DNA of 64,000 nt from JAXMAF01 sp046350555 (GCA_046350555.1 JAXMAF010000007.1:1-64000); one strand, 5' to 3'. Shown: positions 17,374 to 27,589, counted from the stretch's first letter. The notes: a model not told the origin generated them from the sequence alone. Translations and numbers: made by a program.

Positions 17374-19646
17374 CTACGAGATGCGCACGAGCCCGGCGTA
17401 CTCCAGCACCAGTGTCTTGACGCCCGCGTCGTTGAAGGCGACGCGCGCCGTCGAGCTCGGGCCGCGCGGCATCAGCGCCTCGATGCGGCCCAGCCCGAAG
17501 CGCGGATGGCGCACGAGGCAGCCCACGGCGAGGCCGCGCAGGGTCTCGGCGGCCCGCCCGCCCGCCCGCGCGCCCGCCCCCGGGCGCGAACCTTCGGCGC
17601 GAGGTGCGAACTCATCCCACGCGCCGAAGTCGTCGATGGCGTCGAAGCCGCGCGCGCATCGCCGGTACGGCCCAGCATCGCTCCTTCAGCCGGGTTCCTG
17701 CGTTCGATGCCCCCGTGCGGCAACCCTGCAGGAACTGGCTCGATCAGTGGCTCCATCGCCCCCGCACGGTGCGGTACGGCGGCGCGGTCATGACCAGGCG
17801 ACGACAAGCGGGTCATGCCGACGAAGCAGAGCGCCGCCGTTCCTCCTCGAGCCGGCGTCGCCCGCGGCGCGGGCGTGCGGCAGGAGTCCCTGCTCGAGAC
17901 CGACACCGACGCCGTCAACCTCAAGGCCCTGGCGGCATGGAGCGTCATCAGCGTGACCGCGTTGGCGGGATCGATCGTCGGCGTCGCTCACCAGCACGAC
18001 CCGAGCCACGCGGCGAGGAGATCGAGGACTCGATCGGCCGCAGCGAGCTCCGGCGGAACGAACCGCCGCGCGCCGATGAGCCAGTCGAGGTTGGCCACGC
18101 GGTCCTCGCCCTCGGCGTGGTCGAGCCCGCGTCGGCCTCGCGATGGAACTCGACCGTGCCGCTCTCCAGCAGCACGAGGGCGCACGAGATCGGCCGCGGC
18201 ATCCGGTCCCGTGGCGTGCGCCGACGCGGCGTCGCGCGACCATCGCTCGACCATCGTCGCGAAGGCGAGCCCGGTGGCCTTCGCCCGCGTCGAGAGCCCG
18301 TTCACCTCCGCCGAGCCGCCGCAGCGCCTCGAGGACCGGCACGCGATGCGCGGCCGCCCACGCCTCGATCCGCTCGAGCGACGTGTCGCCCAGCCCGCCG
18401 GGACGTTCACGATGCGCCAGCGAGACCGCGTCGGCCGGGTTGCCCAGCAGCGCAGGTACGAAGGCATCGCGCACCTCCTTGCGGTCGAAGAACGCCGTGC
18501 CCCGGGCGATCACGTAGGGCACGCGGCGGTGCGGAGGGCGTCCTCGAGCACGCGGCTGGCCGCGTTCATCCGATGAGCACGGCTTACCGCGCCACGGACG
18601 CCCGCGTCGGACCATCGGCGCAGCCGCTCGAGCACCGCCTCCGCCTCGTGCCGCTCGTCGCGCAGCAGGAGAGCAGTTCGACCGGATGGCCGTCGTCGAG
18701 CGAGGTGAAGAGCCTTGGCCTTGCGCCGGCGGTTGTGGCCGATGAGGCCAGCGCCGCCGCCGCGATGATGTGGCGGGGTCGAGCGGAAGTTCTCGCCCAG
18801 CGGCACGATCGCCGCGTCGGGGAAGTGCGCCTCGAACTCGAGTATGTTGCGCAGGTCGGCGCCGCGCCAGCCGTAGATCGACTGGTCCGGGTCGCCGACG
18901 ACGCAGATGTTCCAGGCCGCGGCGATGGCGGAGGCGATGACGAACTGGGCCTTGTTCGTGTCCTGGTACTCGTCGACGAGGATGTAGCGGAAGCCGCTCC
19001 TGCACCTCGCGGCGGACCGCGTCGTTCGACTGGAGGAGCTTCGCCGTCCGCAGCAGCAGGTCGTCGAAGTCGAGCGCGCCGCTGCGGGCCATCACCTGCT
19101 CGTACGCCGAGAAGATCCGGGCGATGTTGCGCTCGCGGGTCGCGCGCGGAGCGGGTGCGGCTCGGCGGCGTCGACAAGATCGTTCTTGGCCTTGCCGATC
19201 GCCGAGTGCATGGGCGCCCGGTTCCACGCCGCCGCGTCGAGATCGACCTCCTTGATCATGCGGTCTTCACCGCTCCTCGCGCTGGTCGCCGGTGTCGTAG
19301 ATGACGAAGTTCGGCGGCAGGCCGGCGGGGTCGGCGTACCGGCGCAACAGCGCACGCACAGGCTGTGGAAGGTGCAGACGGCGAGTCCGCGCCGACCGGG
19401 GACGTCGGGCGGAACCAGCGCCTCGATGCGCTCGCGCATCTCGCCAGCGGCCTTGTTGGTGAAGGTCACGGCGAGGATCTGCCACGCCGGAATGCCGTTG
19501 GCGACCAGGTGGGCCACGCGGCGGGTGATGACGCGTCTTGCCCGAACCGGGCCCCGCAAGCACGAGCAGGGGCGCCGTCGAGGTGCATGACGGCGGGCGC
19601 GCTGCGCTTCGGTCAGGTCGGCGAGCAGCGACTCCGGCGCGGGCAT
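17374..19646 (-). pseudogene. UvrD/PcrA-type DNA helicase, broken by many frame changes
   Basis: Read across three frames, this is one complete superfamily 1 helicase of about 757 codons, the normal PcrA size. Order: MPAPESLLADLTEAQR, Walker A LVLAGPGSGKTR (second frame), ILAVTFTNKAAGEMRERIEA, CTFHSLCVR, then LDFDDLLLRTAKLL, Walker B YILVDEYQDTNKAQFVI (third frame), VVGDPDQSIYGWRGADLRNI, PLGENFRSTP and GTAFFDRKEVRDAF. It ends with the PcrA tail VRHPRFGLGRIEALMPRG and LVLEYAGLVRIS*. At least eight frame switches lie between stretches with near-perfect motifs. Genuine decay would normally also erode the motifs, so dense sequencing indels are more likely. If intact, it would act in repair or plasmid/replication unwinding. 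Confidence 0.85.
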
Positions 19647-19695
19647 GGTTCGATGCTACGCCCCCGCGCAGCGGCCGCCACCGCACCGGTGATCG

Positions 19696-20534
19696 TCATC
19701 GATCGGCGCCCGCGCGGTGGTTCATCCCGGGGCCATCGAGGCATCGGCTTCCGTGGCCGATGCGCAGGAAGAAGACGGCCCACGCGTACTCGTCGGCCTG
19801 GTAGACGACCGGCACCCACGTCGTGGTGTTCACGCCCCACGGATCCCATGTGGTGTCGCCGATGGCTGGATTCCAGACCGGTCCGCCGGAGCCGATCGTC
19901 GTGACCGGCTCGCTGACGATTCGATCGGCCTTGCCCGTAGTCGTACGACCAGATCACGCGGATTGGGCGCCGATCCCGCCTGCGAACCTGCCGAGATCCC
20001 CGTCGTCGGCGCGCAGGCGATCGGTCGTCCGGAAAGCCGCGACGAACCGATGATCCGCACCCGTTCGATGGAAGCGCGCCCACCTGAAGTCCGCTCAGGA
20101 GCTTCCGCCTTGGCCTGTTCCTTTCGGTCCAACGGCCAGTCCTGCGCGCGACGTGCTGCCCGCGGGCGCGCGCGCTCGAGCCCGTGAGCGTGGCGGAGAG
20201 GGCGCGCCCAGGGCACTTCGCGCAGTTCGACTACCGGGCGCCACGGCTTCCGTGTCGGAAGCGGTTTGCCCCGGAACGACTCCTCCCAGATCGTCGTGCA
20301 TCCGCACGGACGACAGCGGCGGCCGAGAGCCGCCAGCACGGTCCGCGCCGGGGAGTGCGGGCCCCGTGAAGCGATCGAATGGTTGTGCGAAGAGCATGGG
20401 CTCCAAAGGTAGTCGCCGACCAGCCCGACGGTGCCGCCGTCCCTCGGGCCTGGCGCAAGATCTTGCGGTTCCGTCACGATCTCGCACAGCTTGTCCACAC
20501 GATTCATGGTGGGCTTGCGGCTGCTGAATGACAC
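19696..20534 (-). pseudogene. Hypothetical secreted-type protein, frame-disrupted
   Basis: No single frame explains this stretch, but pieces on the minus strand look like real protein. Upstream pieces read MNRVDKLCEIVTEPQDLAPG and TVGLVGDYLW, then LFAQPFDRFTGPALPGADRA in another frame. RVIWSYDYGQG is followed by a frame change into ADRIVSEPVTTIGSGG, PVWNPAIGDTTWDPWG, TWVPVVYQADEYAWAVFFLR and a TGA at 19696. The aromatic, Asn/Thr-rich tail is unlike random high-GC translation. No family recognised. The start is uncertain. It sits in the same indel-rich zone as the UvrD gene. Confidence 0.4.
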
Positions 20535-20777
20535 GGTAATCTGCTCCGTTGGGCCGGAGATCGAACCGGATTACGAAGGCCCCATATTCAGCGGTTTTCA
20601 TGGTTGCATCTACCATGGCTTGGGGTACGATGGGTTCCAGTCGCCCCACTGCTCGATCCAGGCCGCCTGATGCGGCTTGTGTGGTCCGGACCGCCCGGGT
20701 GAACCGTTCGATGCGGGCCGGACCCGAGCAGGGCGACGATGGCCGGCCGCAGCAGTCGGCACGAAGGTGGGTACCAA

Positions 20778-21347
20778 ATGGGCGTTCTTTGCGACTCTCA
20801 AATCCGCGAGCTGGTCGGCATCGAGCCGTTCGAGGAGGGCCAGAAACGGCACGGCGTGATCTCCTACGGCGTCTCGAGCTACGGCTACGACGTGCGCGTC
20901 GGCACGCGGTTCAAGATCTTCACCAACGCCACGACCGGCGGCGCGGCGTGCATCGATCCGAAGTCATTCAACGCCGAGCTGTTCATCAGCGTCGACACGC
21001 GGGCGACGGGCCGCGACCACATCATCATTCCGCCGAACTCGTTTGCGCTGGCCGAGACGGTCGAGGAGTTCCGCATTCCGCGCGACGTGCTGGCGATCTG
21101 CGTCGGCAAGTCGACCTACGCACGCTGCGGAATCATCGTGAACGTCACGCCGCTCGAACCGGAATGGCGCGGACGCGTGACCATCGAGATCAGCAACACG
21201 ACGCCCCTGCCCGCGAAGATCTACGCCAACGAAGGGATCGCACAGATGGTCTTCATCAAGGCCGATCGCATCTGCCATCGCAGTTATGCCGACAAGGGCG
21301 GCAAGTACCAGGACCAGACGGGATTGACGCTTCCGACCGTGGATTAG
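20778..21347 (+). CDS. dcd: dCTP deaminase
   Basis: 189 residues. Converts dCTP to dUTP for dTTP synthesis. The ATG at 20778 follows the ribosome site AAGGTGG by 7 bases and gives MGVLCDSQIRELVG. Family motifs: ISYGVSSYGYDVRVG, FKIFTN, IIPPNSFALAETVEEFRIP, the catalytic segment CVGKSTYARCGIIVNVTPLE with PEWRGRVTIEISN, and a C-terminal SYADKGGKYQDQTGL. Length is normal. The ribonucleotide reductase gene follows on the same strand, after 307 bases of mostly repetitive sequence, so both serve deoxynucleotide supply. Confidence 0.95.
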   Translation: MGVLCDSQIRELVGIEPFEEGQKRHGVISYGVSSYGYDVRVGTRFKIFTNATTGGAACIDPKSFNAELFISVDTRATGRDHIIIPPNSFALAETVEEFRIPRDVLAICVGKSTYARCGIIVNVTPLEPEWRGRVTIEISNTTPLPAKIYANEGIAQMVFIKADRICHRSYADKGGKYQDQTGLTLPTVD

Positions 21348-21362
21348 TTTGAGCGCTCCGTT

Positions 21363-21530
21363 CGGCCCTTTGGGCCGACACTCGCTTTCGCGGGATGGGC
21401 GCAGTCGTTCAGCCGTTCGACCCTCCGGGCCGACACTCGCTTTCGCAGTATGGGCGCAGTCGTTCAGCCCGTCGACCCATGTGGGCCGACACTCGCTTTC
21501 GCGGGATGCGGGATGCGGGATGGGCGCAGA
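21363..21530 (+). repeat. Three-copy tandem repeat of about 55 bases between dcd and nrdJ
   Basis: The block GGGCCGACACTCGCTTTCGC begins at 21372, 21427 and 21483. Each is followed by a GGGATGGGCGCAG(T/A)-type tail. Each copy is preceded by a CCC arm that pairs with its GGG, making a small hairpin. In the first copy (21363-21377) CGGCCC-TTT-GGGCCG is perfect and could end dcd transcription. The third copy has an extra GGATGCGG expansion. Confidence 0.85.
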
Positions 21531-21654
21531 AGTCCGTGTGAGCGAACACGATCGACATCGATCCACTCGGTTCCGGCATCCAACCCCGGTCCTCGACTCC
21601 AATTTCCGAATTCCCGATTTCCCTCGCTGAAGCCCGCTCGCGCAAGGACGCCTC

Positions 21655-24600
21655 ATGAAGATCGCCCGCAAGTTCACGACGGCCGGACAGGACGTCTACG
21701 AAGCCGTCAAGTGGGAGCGTCGGAGCTCGAAGATCAGCGGCGCCGACGGTAAGACCGTCTTCGAGATGAAGGACGCCGAGGTCCCCGCAGGCTGGAGCCA
21801 GCTCGCGACGGACATCGTGGTGAGCAAGTACTTCCGCAAGGCCGGCGTGCCGCAGACCGACGCCGCAGGCAAGGCGACGACCGGGCCGGAGCGGTCGGTG
21901 CGGCAGGTCGTCCATCGGCTCGTGGCCTGCTGGAAGCAATGGGGACAGAAGCACGGCTACTTCGACTCGAGGAAGGATGCCGACGCGTTCTACGACGAGC
22001 TCGCCTGGATGCTCCTCAACCAGGTCGCGGCGCCCAACAGCCCGCAATGGTTCAACACCGGGCTCAACACCGCGTACGGCATCACCGGGCCGGCGCAGGG
22101 CCATTGGATCGCCGATCCGAAGACGGGCGAATCCTCGCTCGCAGACGACGCCTACACGCATCCGCAGCCACACGCGTGCTTCATCCAGCCGGTGCGCGAC
22201 GACCTGGTCAATCCCGGCGGGATCATGGACCTCTGGGTGCGCGAGGCGAGGCTCTTCAAGTACGGCTCGGGCACCGGCACCAACTTCTCCTCGCTGCGCG
22301 GCGAGAACGAGCCCCTCTCCGGCGGCGGCCGCTCGAGCGGGCTGATGAGCTTCCTGAGGATCGGCGACCGCGCCGCCTCCGCGATCAAGTCGGGTGGAAC
22401 GACGCGACGGGCCGCGAAGATGGTCTGCCTGGACGTCGACCATCCGGACATCCGCGAGTTCGTCCGCTGGAAGGTGCGCGAGGAGGTCAAGGTCGCGTCG
22501 ATGGTCGAGGGCATGCGCCACCTGCCGAAGGAGCAGCGCGAGATCGCCGAGCGCATGGGCCTCTCGCTGGACTACGACTTCAATGGCGAGGCGTACTCGA
22601 CGGTCAGCGGCCAGAACTCCAACAACTCCGTGCGCCTCACGGACGAGTACCTCCAGGCGGTCGAGCGCGGCGTTTCGTGGAACCTCGTCGGTCGCATCGA
22701 CGGCAAGGTCGTCCGCACGATCCCGGCGCGCGAGCTGTGGGACGAGATCTGCTTCGCCGCGTGGCGCTGCGCCGATCCCGGCGTGCAGTTCGACACCACG
22801 ATCAACCAGTGGCACACGTGCCCGCAGAGCGGCCGGATCAACGCCAGCAATCCGTGTTCCGAGTACATGTTCCTCGACAACACGGCGTGCAACCTGGCGT
22901 CGCTGAACCTGCTGAAGTTCTACGACGCGCAGCGCCGCACCTTCGACGTCGAGGCGTATGCGCACGCCATCCGTCTCTGGACGATCGTGCTGGAGATCTC
23001 CGTGCTCATGGCGGCCTTTCCGTCGTGCGAGATCGCCGAGCTCTCCTGGAAGTTCCGCACGCTCGGACTGGGCTACGCCAACCTCGGTGCACTGCTCATG
23101 CAGGCGGGCATCCCCTACGACAGCGACGAGGGACGCGCCCTTTGCGGAGCGATCACCGCGATTCTCACGGGCCGCGCCTATGCCGCGAGCGCCGAGATGG
23201 CGAAGGAGCTCGGGCCCTTCGACGGCTACAAGCGCAACCGCGAGGAGATGCTTCGCGTCATCCGCAACCATCGCCGTGCGGCGCGCGGCGTGTCGCGCAA
23301 CGGCGCCGAGGGACGGACCCCGGGCGCCGGCGAGGCCGGAGCCACGGCGTGGGAGGGGCTCAACATCGCTCCCGTCTCGATCGATCACACGCTCTTCGGG
23401 GCTGGAGCCCGGTCCGACAAGAACGGCGCGACGCCGCGCGTGCGGATCGCCAACGCCCGCGAGCTGCTCGACTCGGCGGTGGCGTCGTGGGACGACGCGC
23501 TGCGCCTTGGCGAGAAGCACGGCTACCGCAACGCCCAGGTCACGGTGATCGCCCCGACCGGCACCATCGGCCTGCTCATGGACTGCGACACGACCGGCGT
23601 CGAGCCCGACTTCGCCCTCACCAAGTTCAAGAAGCTCGCCGGCGGCGGCCACTTCAAGATTGTCAACCAGTCGCTTCCCCCGGCGCTGCGGGCGCTCGGC
23701 CACTCGCAGGAGCAGATCGACGACATCCAGCGCTACGTCATGGGCACGCTCTCGCTCGACGCGCCGATGCCCGACGCGGCCGGGGCGTTCCCGGGTCCGT
23801 CCAGCGACGCGGCGCCGCGCCGGACCTTCCGCCAGTTCCTGGAGTCAAAGGGATACTCGGGCGAGGATCTCGTCGCGCTCGAGAACGAGCTTCCGAAGGT
23901 CTTCGAGCTTCGATTCGCCTTCTCCGCGTGGTCGATGCCCGACCGCGTCCTCGCCGCGCTCGGCCTGGACCGCGCCGCCGCAAACGCCAAGCCGGGCTTC
24001 AACGGCCTGCGGGCGCTCGGTCTCACGAAGCGCCAGATCGACTCGCTCAACCGCCTCGTGTGCGGAACGCAGACCGTCGAAGGCGCGCCGCACCTCAGGC
24101 CGGAGCATCTGCCGGTCTTCGATTGCGCCAACACCTGCGGCCCGCTCAGCACCCGCTTCATCGCGCCCGAAGGCCACATTCGCATGATGGCCGCGGCGCA
24201 ACCATTCATCTCCGGCGCCATCAGCAAGACGATCAACCTGCCCAACGACGCGACGATCGAGGAGATCGCCGACGCGTACACGCTGAGCTGGCGGCTTGGG
24301 CTCAAGGCGACCGCGCTCTATCGCGACGGCTGCAAGCTGAGCCAGCCCCTCAACACGAGCGCCGACGCCGAAATCGGGGACGACGACGAACCGGACGCCG
24401 CCTTCGAGGCCGAGCAGGTCTCGGCCGCGGGAGCGACGCCGGCGGAGGCGACGCTCGCGGAGACGAGCATGGGGGAGCTCTCCCCCTCGGCGGCGCCTGC
24501 GGCCCCGGCGACGACGGAGGCGCCTGTGGGCTCGGCGAAGGAGACGTCGACCTTCGCGACATCCTCCGAGGAATGCCGGCTCGACGAAACCGGCGACGGT

Positions 24601-25872
24601 CGGCTCGAGGTTCGCGACGAGACCGGGACCGCGGCGACGAACCGGGAGCCGCGGGCGGCGGATGAGCTTGTCTATCGCCCGATGCGGCGCCGGCTGCCCG
24701 ACACGCGCCACAGCCTCACCCACCGCTTCAACGTCGCCGGCCACGAGGGCTACCTGACGGTCGGCCTCTACGACGACGGCGCGCCGGGCGAGCTCTTCAT
24801 CACGATGGCCAAGGAAGGCTCGACGATCGGCGGGCTGATGGACTGCATCGGCACCGCGACGAGCGTGTCGCTCCAGTACGGCGTTCCCCTGAAGAGCCTC
24901 GTCAACAAGTTCGCCCACCAGCGCTTCGAGCCGCAGGGCATCACCACGAACCGCGACATCCCCTTCGCGAAGTCGCTCGTGGACTACATCTTCCGCTGGC
25001 TGGGCATGGAGTTCATCGACGGGTATCGCGAGGAGAACGCGCCGGCGCGCGAAGGTCGCGACGACGGCCGGCGCGCCACGGCGCTGGGCGCAGAGGACGC
25101 GCCCGCCAGCAGCCCGGCCGCAGGAACGTTCGGCGCCGATCGGATGATCGGCATCCCGGTCGACGGACAAGAGGCGCATGCGATCAAGGAGGATCCAGCG
25201 TGGCCGTTTCGAAGAGAACACACGGATGTGAACCAACGACTCGACCCGCCACCGACCCACGGCTCGCCGCCGCGCATGGCATCGCCGGCAACGGGTGCGA
25301 CGGGGCGAACCGCTTCGCCCACGGCGCGGTTCGACACGGGCGTTCGACCGCACGCGGCGCCGAGTCCAGAGGCGCCGAAGACCGTGCGAACGGACCGCGC
25401 CTCGCCATCGGCCCACGACGGCCGGGCGAGGATCGGCGGGGCGGCGGGCGCGAGGAGCTTCCCCTCCGCGCCGGACGCTCCCGCCATGGGCGTTCGAACG
25501 ACCGTGATCGACCAGGAGCGGACGATCGCCTCGACGGGATCGATGGAGCGCGTCGGTCACCGCTCGCCGGCTTCCGGCGCGTCGGCTGAGGAGACGCGGG
25601 CGAAGGAGATCTTGGCTCAGGACGCCAGGCTCGGACGGACCGCGCCCGGATTCAACGACGCTTCGACGCAGGCGATGGGCCTTCGTGTTCACGAGCACAC
25701 GCACGCCGTCATCGTCGAGTCGATCGCGGCGGCGCGACACGCGGCGATCAACCAGGCGCACGCGTCGATGCAGGCCGACGCGCCGGCGTGCAGCAACTGC
25801 GGGCACATCACCGTGCGCGCAGGCGTGTGCTACAAGTGCGTCAACTGCGGTTCGCAGAACGGATGCTCGTGA
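21655..25872 (+). CDS. nrdJ: Vitamin B12-dependent (class II) ribonucleoside-diphosphate reductase
   Basis: 1405 residues; reduces ribonucleotides using adenosylcobalamin, with no NrdB partner. Core motifs: LLNQVAAPNSPQWFNTGLNT, FKYGSGTGTNFSSLRGENE, NPCSEYMFLDNTACNLASLN, VTVIAPTGTIGLLMDCDTTG, NTCGPLSTRFIAPEGHIRMM and ATALYRDGCKLSQPL. The C-terminus has the redox/zinc tail ACSNCGHITVRAGVCYKCVN then CGSQNGCS, as in long NrdJ proteins. Two low-complexity inserts are unusual: about residues 901-1002 (Ala/Thr/Glu-rich) and about 1120-1375 (Pro/Ala/Arg-rich), which make it longer than the usual 850-1200. No B12 riboswitch or NrdR box was recognised upstream. A strong hairpin follows the stop. Confidence 0.95.
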   Translation: MKIARKFTTAGQDVYEAVKWERRSSKISGADGKTVFEMKDAEVPAGWSQLATDIVVSKYFRKAGVPQTDAAGKATTGPERSVRQVVHRLVACWKQWGQKHGYFDSRKDADAFYDELAWMLLNQVAAPNSPQWFNTGLNTAYGITGPAQGHWIADPKTGESSLADDAYTHPQPHACFIQPVRDDLVNPGGIMDLWVREARLFKYGSGTGTNFSSLRGENEPLSGGGRSSGLMSFLRIGDRAASAIKSGGTTRRAAKMVCLDVDHPDIREFVRWKVREEVKVASMVEGMRHLPKEQREIAERMGLSLDYDFNGEAYSTVSGQNSNNSVRLTDEYLQAVERGVSWNLVGRIDGKVVRTIPARELWDEICFAAWRCADPGVQFDTTINQWHTCPQSGRINASNPCSEYMFLDNTACNLASLNLLKFYDAQRRTFDVEAYAHAIRLWTIVLEISVLMAAFPSCEIAELSWKFRTLGLGYANLGALLMQAGIPYDSDEGRALCGAITAILTGRAYAASAEMAKELGPFDGYKRNREEMLRVIRNHRRAARGVSRNGAEGRTPGAGEAGATAWEGLNIAPVSIDHTLFGAGARSDKNGATPRVRIANARELLDSAVASWDDALRLGEKHGYRNAQVTVIAPTGTIGLLMDCDTTGVEPDFALTKFKKLAGGGHFKIVNQSLPPALRALGHSQEQIDDIQRYVMGTLSLDAPMPDAAGAFPGPSSDAAPRRTFRQFLESKGYSGEDLVALENELPKVFELRFAFSAWSMPDRVLAALGLDRAAANAKPGFNGLRALGLTKRQIDSLNRLVCGTQTVEGAPHLRPEHLPVFDCANTCGPLSTRFIAPEGHIRMMAAAQPFISGAISKTINLPNDATIEEIADAYTLSWRLGLKATALYRDGCKLSQPLNTSADAEIGDDDEPDAAFEAEQVSAAGATPAEATLAETSMGELSPSAAPAAPATTEAPVGSAKETSTFATSSEECRLDETGDGRLEVRDETGTAATNREPRAADELVYRPMRRRLPDTRHSLTHRFNVAGHEGYLTVGLYDDGAPGELFITMAKEGSTIGGLMDCIGTATSVSLQYGVPLKSLVNKFAHQRFEPQGITTNRDIPFAKSLVDYIFRWLGMEFIDGYREENAPAREGRDDGRRATALGAEDAPASSPAAGTFGADRMIGIPVDGQEAHAIKEDPAWPFRREHTDVNQRLDPPPTHGSPPRMASPATGATGRTASPTARFDTGVRPHAAPSPEAPKTVRTDRASPSAHDGRARIGGAAGARSFPSAPDAPAMGVRTTVIDQERTIASTGSMERVGHRSPASGASAEETRAKEILAQDARLGRTAPGFNDASTQAMGLRVHEHTHAVIVESIAAARHAAINQAHASMQADAPACSNCGHITVRAGVCYKCVNCGSQNGCS

Positions 25873-25900
25873 ACGCAGGCCTCCTCCAAGGCAACTCGAC

Positions 25901-25935
25901 TGGCCGGGCGGCCAGCTCCGACGGCCGCCCGGCCA
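25901..25935 (+). terminator. Perfect 13-bp GC hairpin downstream of nrdJ
   Basis: TGGCCGGGCGGCC (25901-25913) pairs perfectly with GGCCGCCCGGCCA (25923-25935) around a 9-base loop, 28 bases after the nrdJ stop. Only a short pyrimidine run (TCTCC) follows, so it is a weak-tract intrinsic terminator or an mRNA-protecting stem. Confidence 0.7.
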
Positions 25936-26696
25936 TCTCCAACGTGTTCGTCGTCGTCATCACACACATGAAAGGGCCATGCACCGAACTCGATTCGACG
26001 TGAAGCACGTGAAGCACATGGACGTGAAGCGCATGGACTTGGTTCTCGGCTGAGCTTCGGCGATGGGGGGCGGAGTCGATTGGAGGAAAAGACGGTCAGC
26101 GAGTGGATGGACCCTCTTTGCATGGTTCGGTCCGCAGGGATTGGCGAACCGACCCCCCGCGTGCCCTCACGGGGTGGCCGCTCCACGCTCCGCTCCCCTC
26201 AGCCATCGGTCGTCGGCGTCGCTCGCCGGCGCCCGATCACGCAGTGCAAGTCGACCGCTTGGCAGTTCCGTCTTCAGCAGATCGCTCTTGTGGCAGGCGC
26301 CGCACGGATCGCGGCCTTCGCCCCGTTTGCGCGATCCTCTGCTGGGGCCGTCGTCCGGCGACCCACCGGCGACGAGCCCGCGAGGCGCCGCCTTCATGGT
26401 GGCGTCTCCTCCCTCCGCCCCGGCGCGGCGCCCACCTCCGCGCTGGGGTTTTTCGTCCCCGCGGCGCCGTGATCGGGCTCGCAGCCCGCGATGAACGTCA
26501 TTCAGGCTGCGAGGTCGCACCCGTCGATTCTGGTATGGTCCGGGCATCGGTGCCCGTCGCGTCGCGTGCATCGATCGCATCTGTCGCATCGCGCGCTTCG
26601 AGCGACTCGATCGCTTCGCGCGAATCAAATGAATCATGGACGCCGGGCGCCGCGGGCGCCAGATGATCGACAACGCGCAACGAACCGGACGGTGCG
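25936..26696. other. Gene-poor intergenic region between nrdJ and the BtpA-like gene
   Basis: About 760 bases with no convincing gene; open frames on both strands are Arg/Pro/Ser-rich and lack domains. It holds a short GTGAAGC-type direct repeat near 25998-26035 and a hairpin-forming block at 26479-26512 (TCGCAGCC...GGCTGCGA). That block resembles an arm of the palindrome at 59.4 kb. A run of GATCGCATC/TCGCATCGCG-like repeats lies near 26560-26625. Confidence 0.5.
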
Positions 26697-27482
26697 ATGC
26701 TGCCTCCACGATCGCTCATCGGAATGATCCACCTCGGCGCGCTTCCCGGTGCGCCGCGGCAGCGGGAGCCGCTCGACGCGGTGATCGCCCGCGCCGTGAC
26801 GGAGGCGACGACGCTGGTCGGCGCGGGCTTCGACGCGCTGATCATCGAGAACATGCACGACGTTCCGTACCTGCTGCGCGACGTCGGGCCCGAGGTGGTC
26901 GCGTCGATGACCGCGGCGGCGGTCGCCGTGCGGCGCGCGGTGCGCGTCCCGCTCGGCGTGCAGGTCCTCGCCGGCGCCAACCGCGCGGCCCTGGCCGTCG
27001 CGCTCGCCGCCGACTGCCAGTTCGTCCGCGTCGAGGGATTCGTCTTCGCGGCGGTGGCCGACGAAGGGCTGCTCGCCGAGGCCGATGCCGGCCCGCTGCT
27101 CCGCTATCGCCGCGCGATCGGCGCCGGCCACGTGAGGATCTTCGCCGACATCAAGAAGAAGCACAGCGCCCACGCCATCACCGCCGACGTCGGCATCGCC
27201 GAGACGACGGCGGCGGCCGAATTCGTCGGCGCCGACGGCGTTGTCCTGACCGGAACGGCGACGGGCGAACCGACGTCGATCGCCGACCTCGCGGTGGCCC
27301 GCCGGGTCACGCGCCTGCCCCTGCTCGTCGGTTCGGGCGCCACCCCCGATTCGCTCGCGGCGCTCCTCGCCCACGCCGACGGCGTCATCGTCGGTTCGTG
27401 GATCAAGCGCGGAGGACGCTGGGACGAGGCCGTCGACGCCGAGCGCGCGGCGGCGATGGCGATGGCGCGGGATCGCGCGTGA
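26697..27482 (+). CDS. BtpA/SgcQ family protein
   Basis: 261 residues, a single TIM-barrel family. Signature stretches are LIGMIHLGALPGAPRQ, GFDALIIENMHDVPYLLRDV, VPLGVQVLAGANRAALAVAL, FVRVEGFVFAAVADEGLLAE and IFADIKKKHSAHAITADV, then GSGATPDSLAALL and IVGSWIKRGGRWDEAVD. BtpA affects photosystem I stability in cyanobacteria, and SgcQ is a putative sugar-metabolism protein. In non-photosynthetic bacteria the role is unknown, perhaps a nucleoside or sugar-phosphate enzyme. It starts a run of same-strand genes (D-amino-acid transaminase, pantothenate kinase-like, GTPase) but is 107 bases from the next start. Confidence 0.88.
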   Translation: MLPPRSLIGMIHLGALPGAPRQREPLDAVIARAVTEATTLVGAGFDALIIENMHDVPYLLRDVGPEVVASMTAAAVAVRRAVRVPLGVQVLAGANRAALAVALAADCQFVRVEGFVFAAVADEGLLAEADAGPLLRYRRAIGAGHVRIFADIKKKHSAHAITADVGIAETTAAAEFVGADGVVLTGTATGEPTSIADLAVARRVTRLPLLVGSGATPDSLAALLAHADGVIVGSWIKRGGRWDEAVDAERAAAMAMARDRA

Positions 27483-27589
27483 CCGGAAGCCGGCATCGGT
27501 CGTCGGCGCGCGGCCTTCCGGATGGATTCGGCGCCGCACCCCCGTCCTGCGCCGGCTCGCCGCGAATCGCCTTCCCCTACACTCCGTCC

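Noticed and set aside
21372..21530. CRISPR-like repeats
   Set aside because: Only three copies; the spacing sequence is itself part of the repeat, with no unique spacers and no cas genes.
21348..21654. B12 riboswitch or NrdR box before nrdJ
   Set aside because: Looked for because the enzyme is B12-dependent; no recognisable B12-box or NrdR palindrome seen.
26167..26709. Minus-strand frame with CGACHK, a possible heme c motif
   Set aside because: A single CxxCH-like motif in an Arg/Gly-rich frame with no signal peptide or other cytochrome feature; likely chance.
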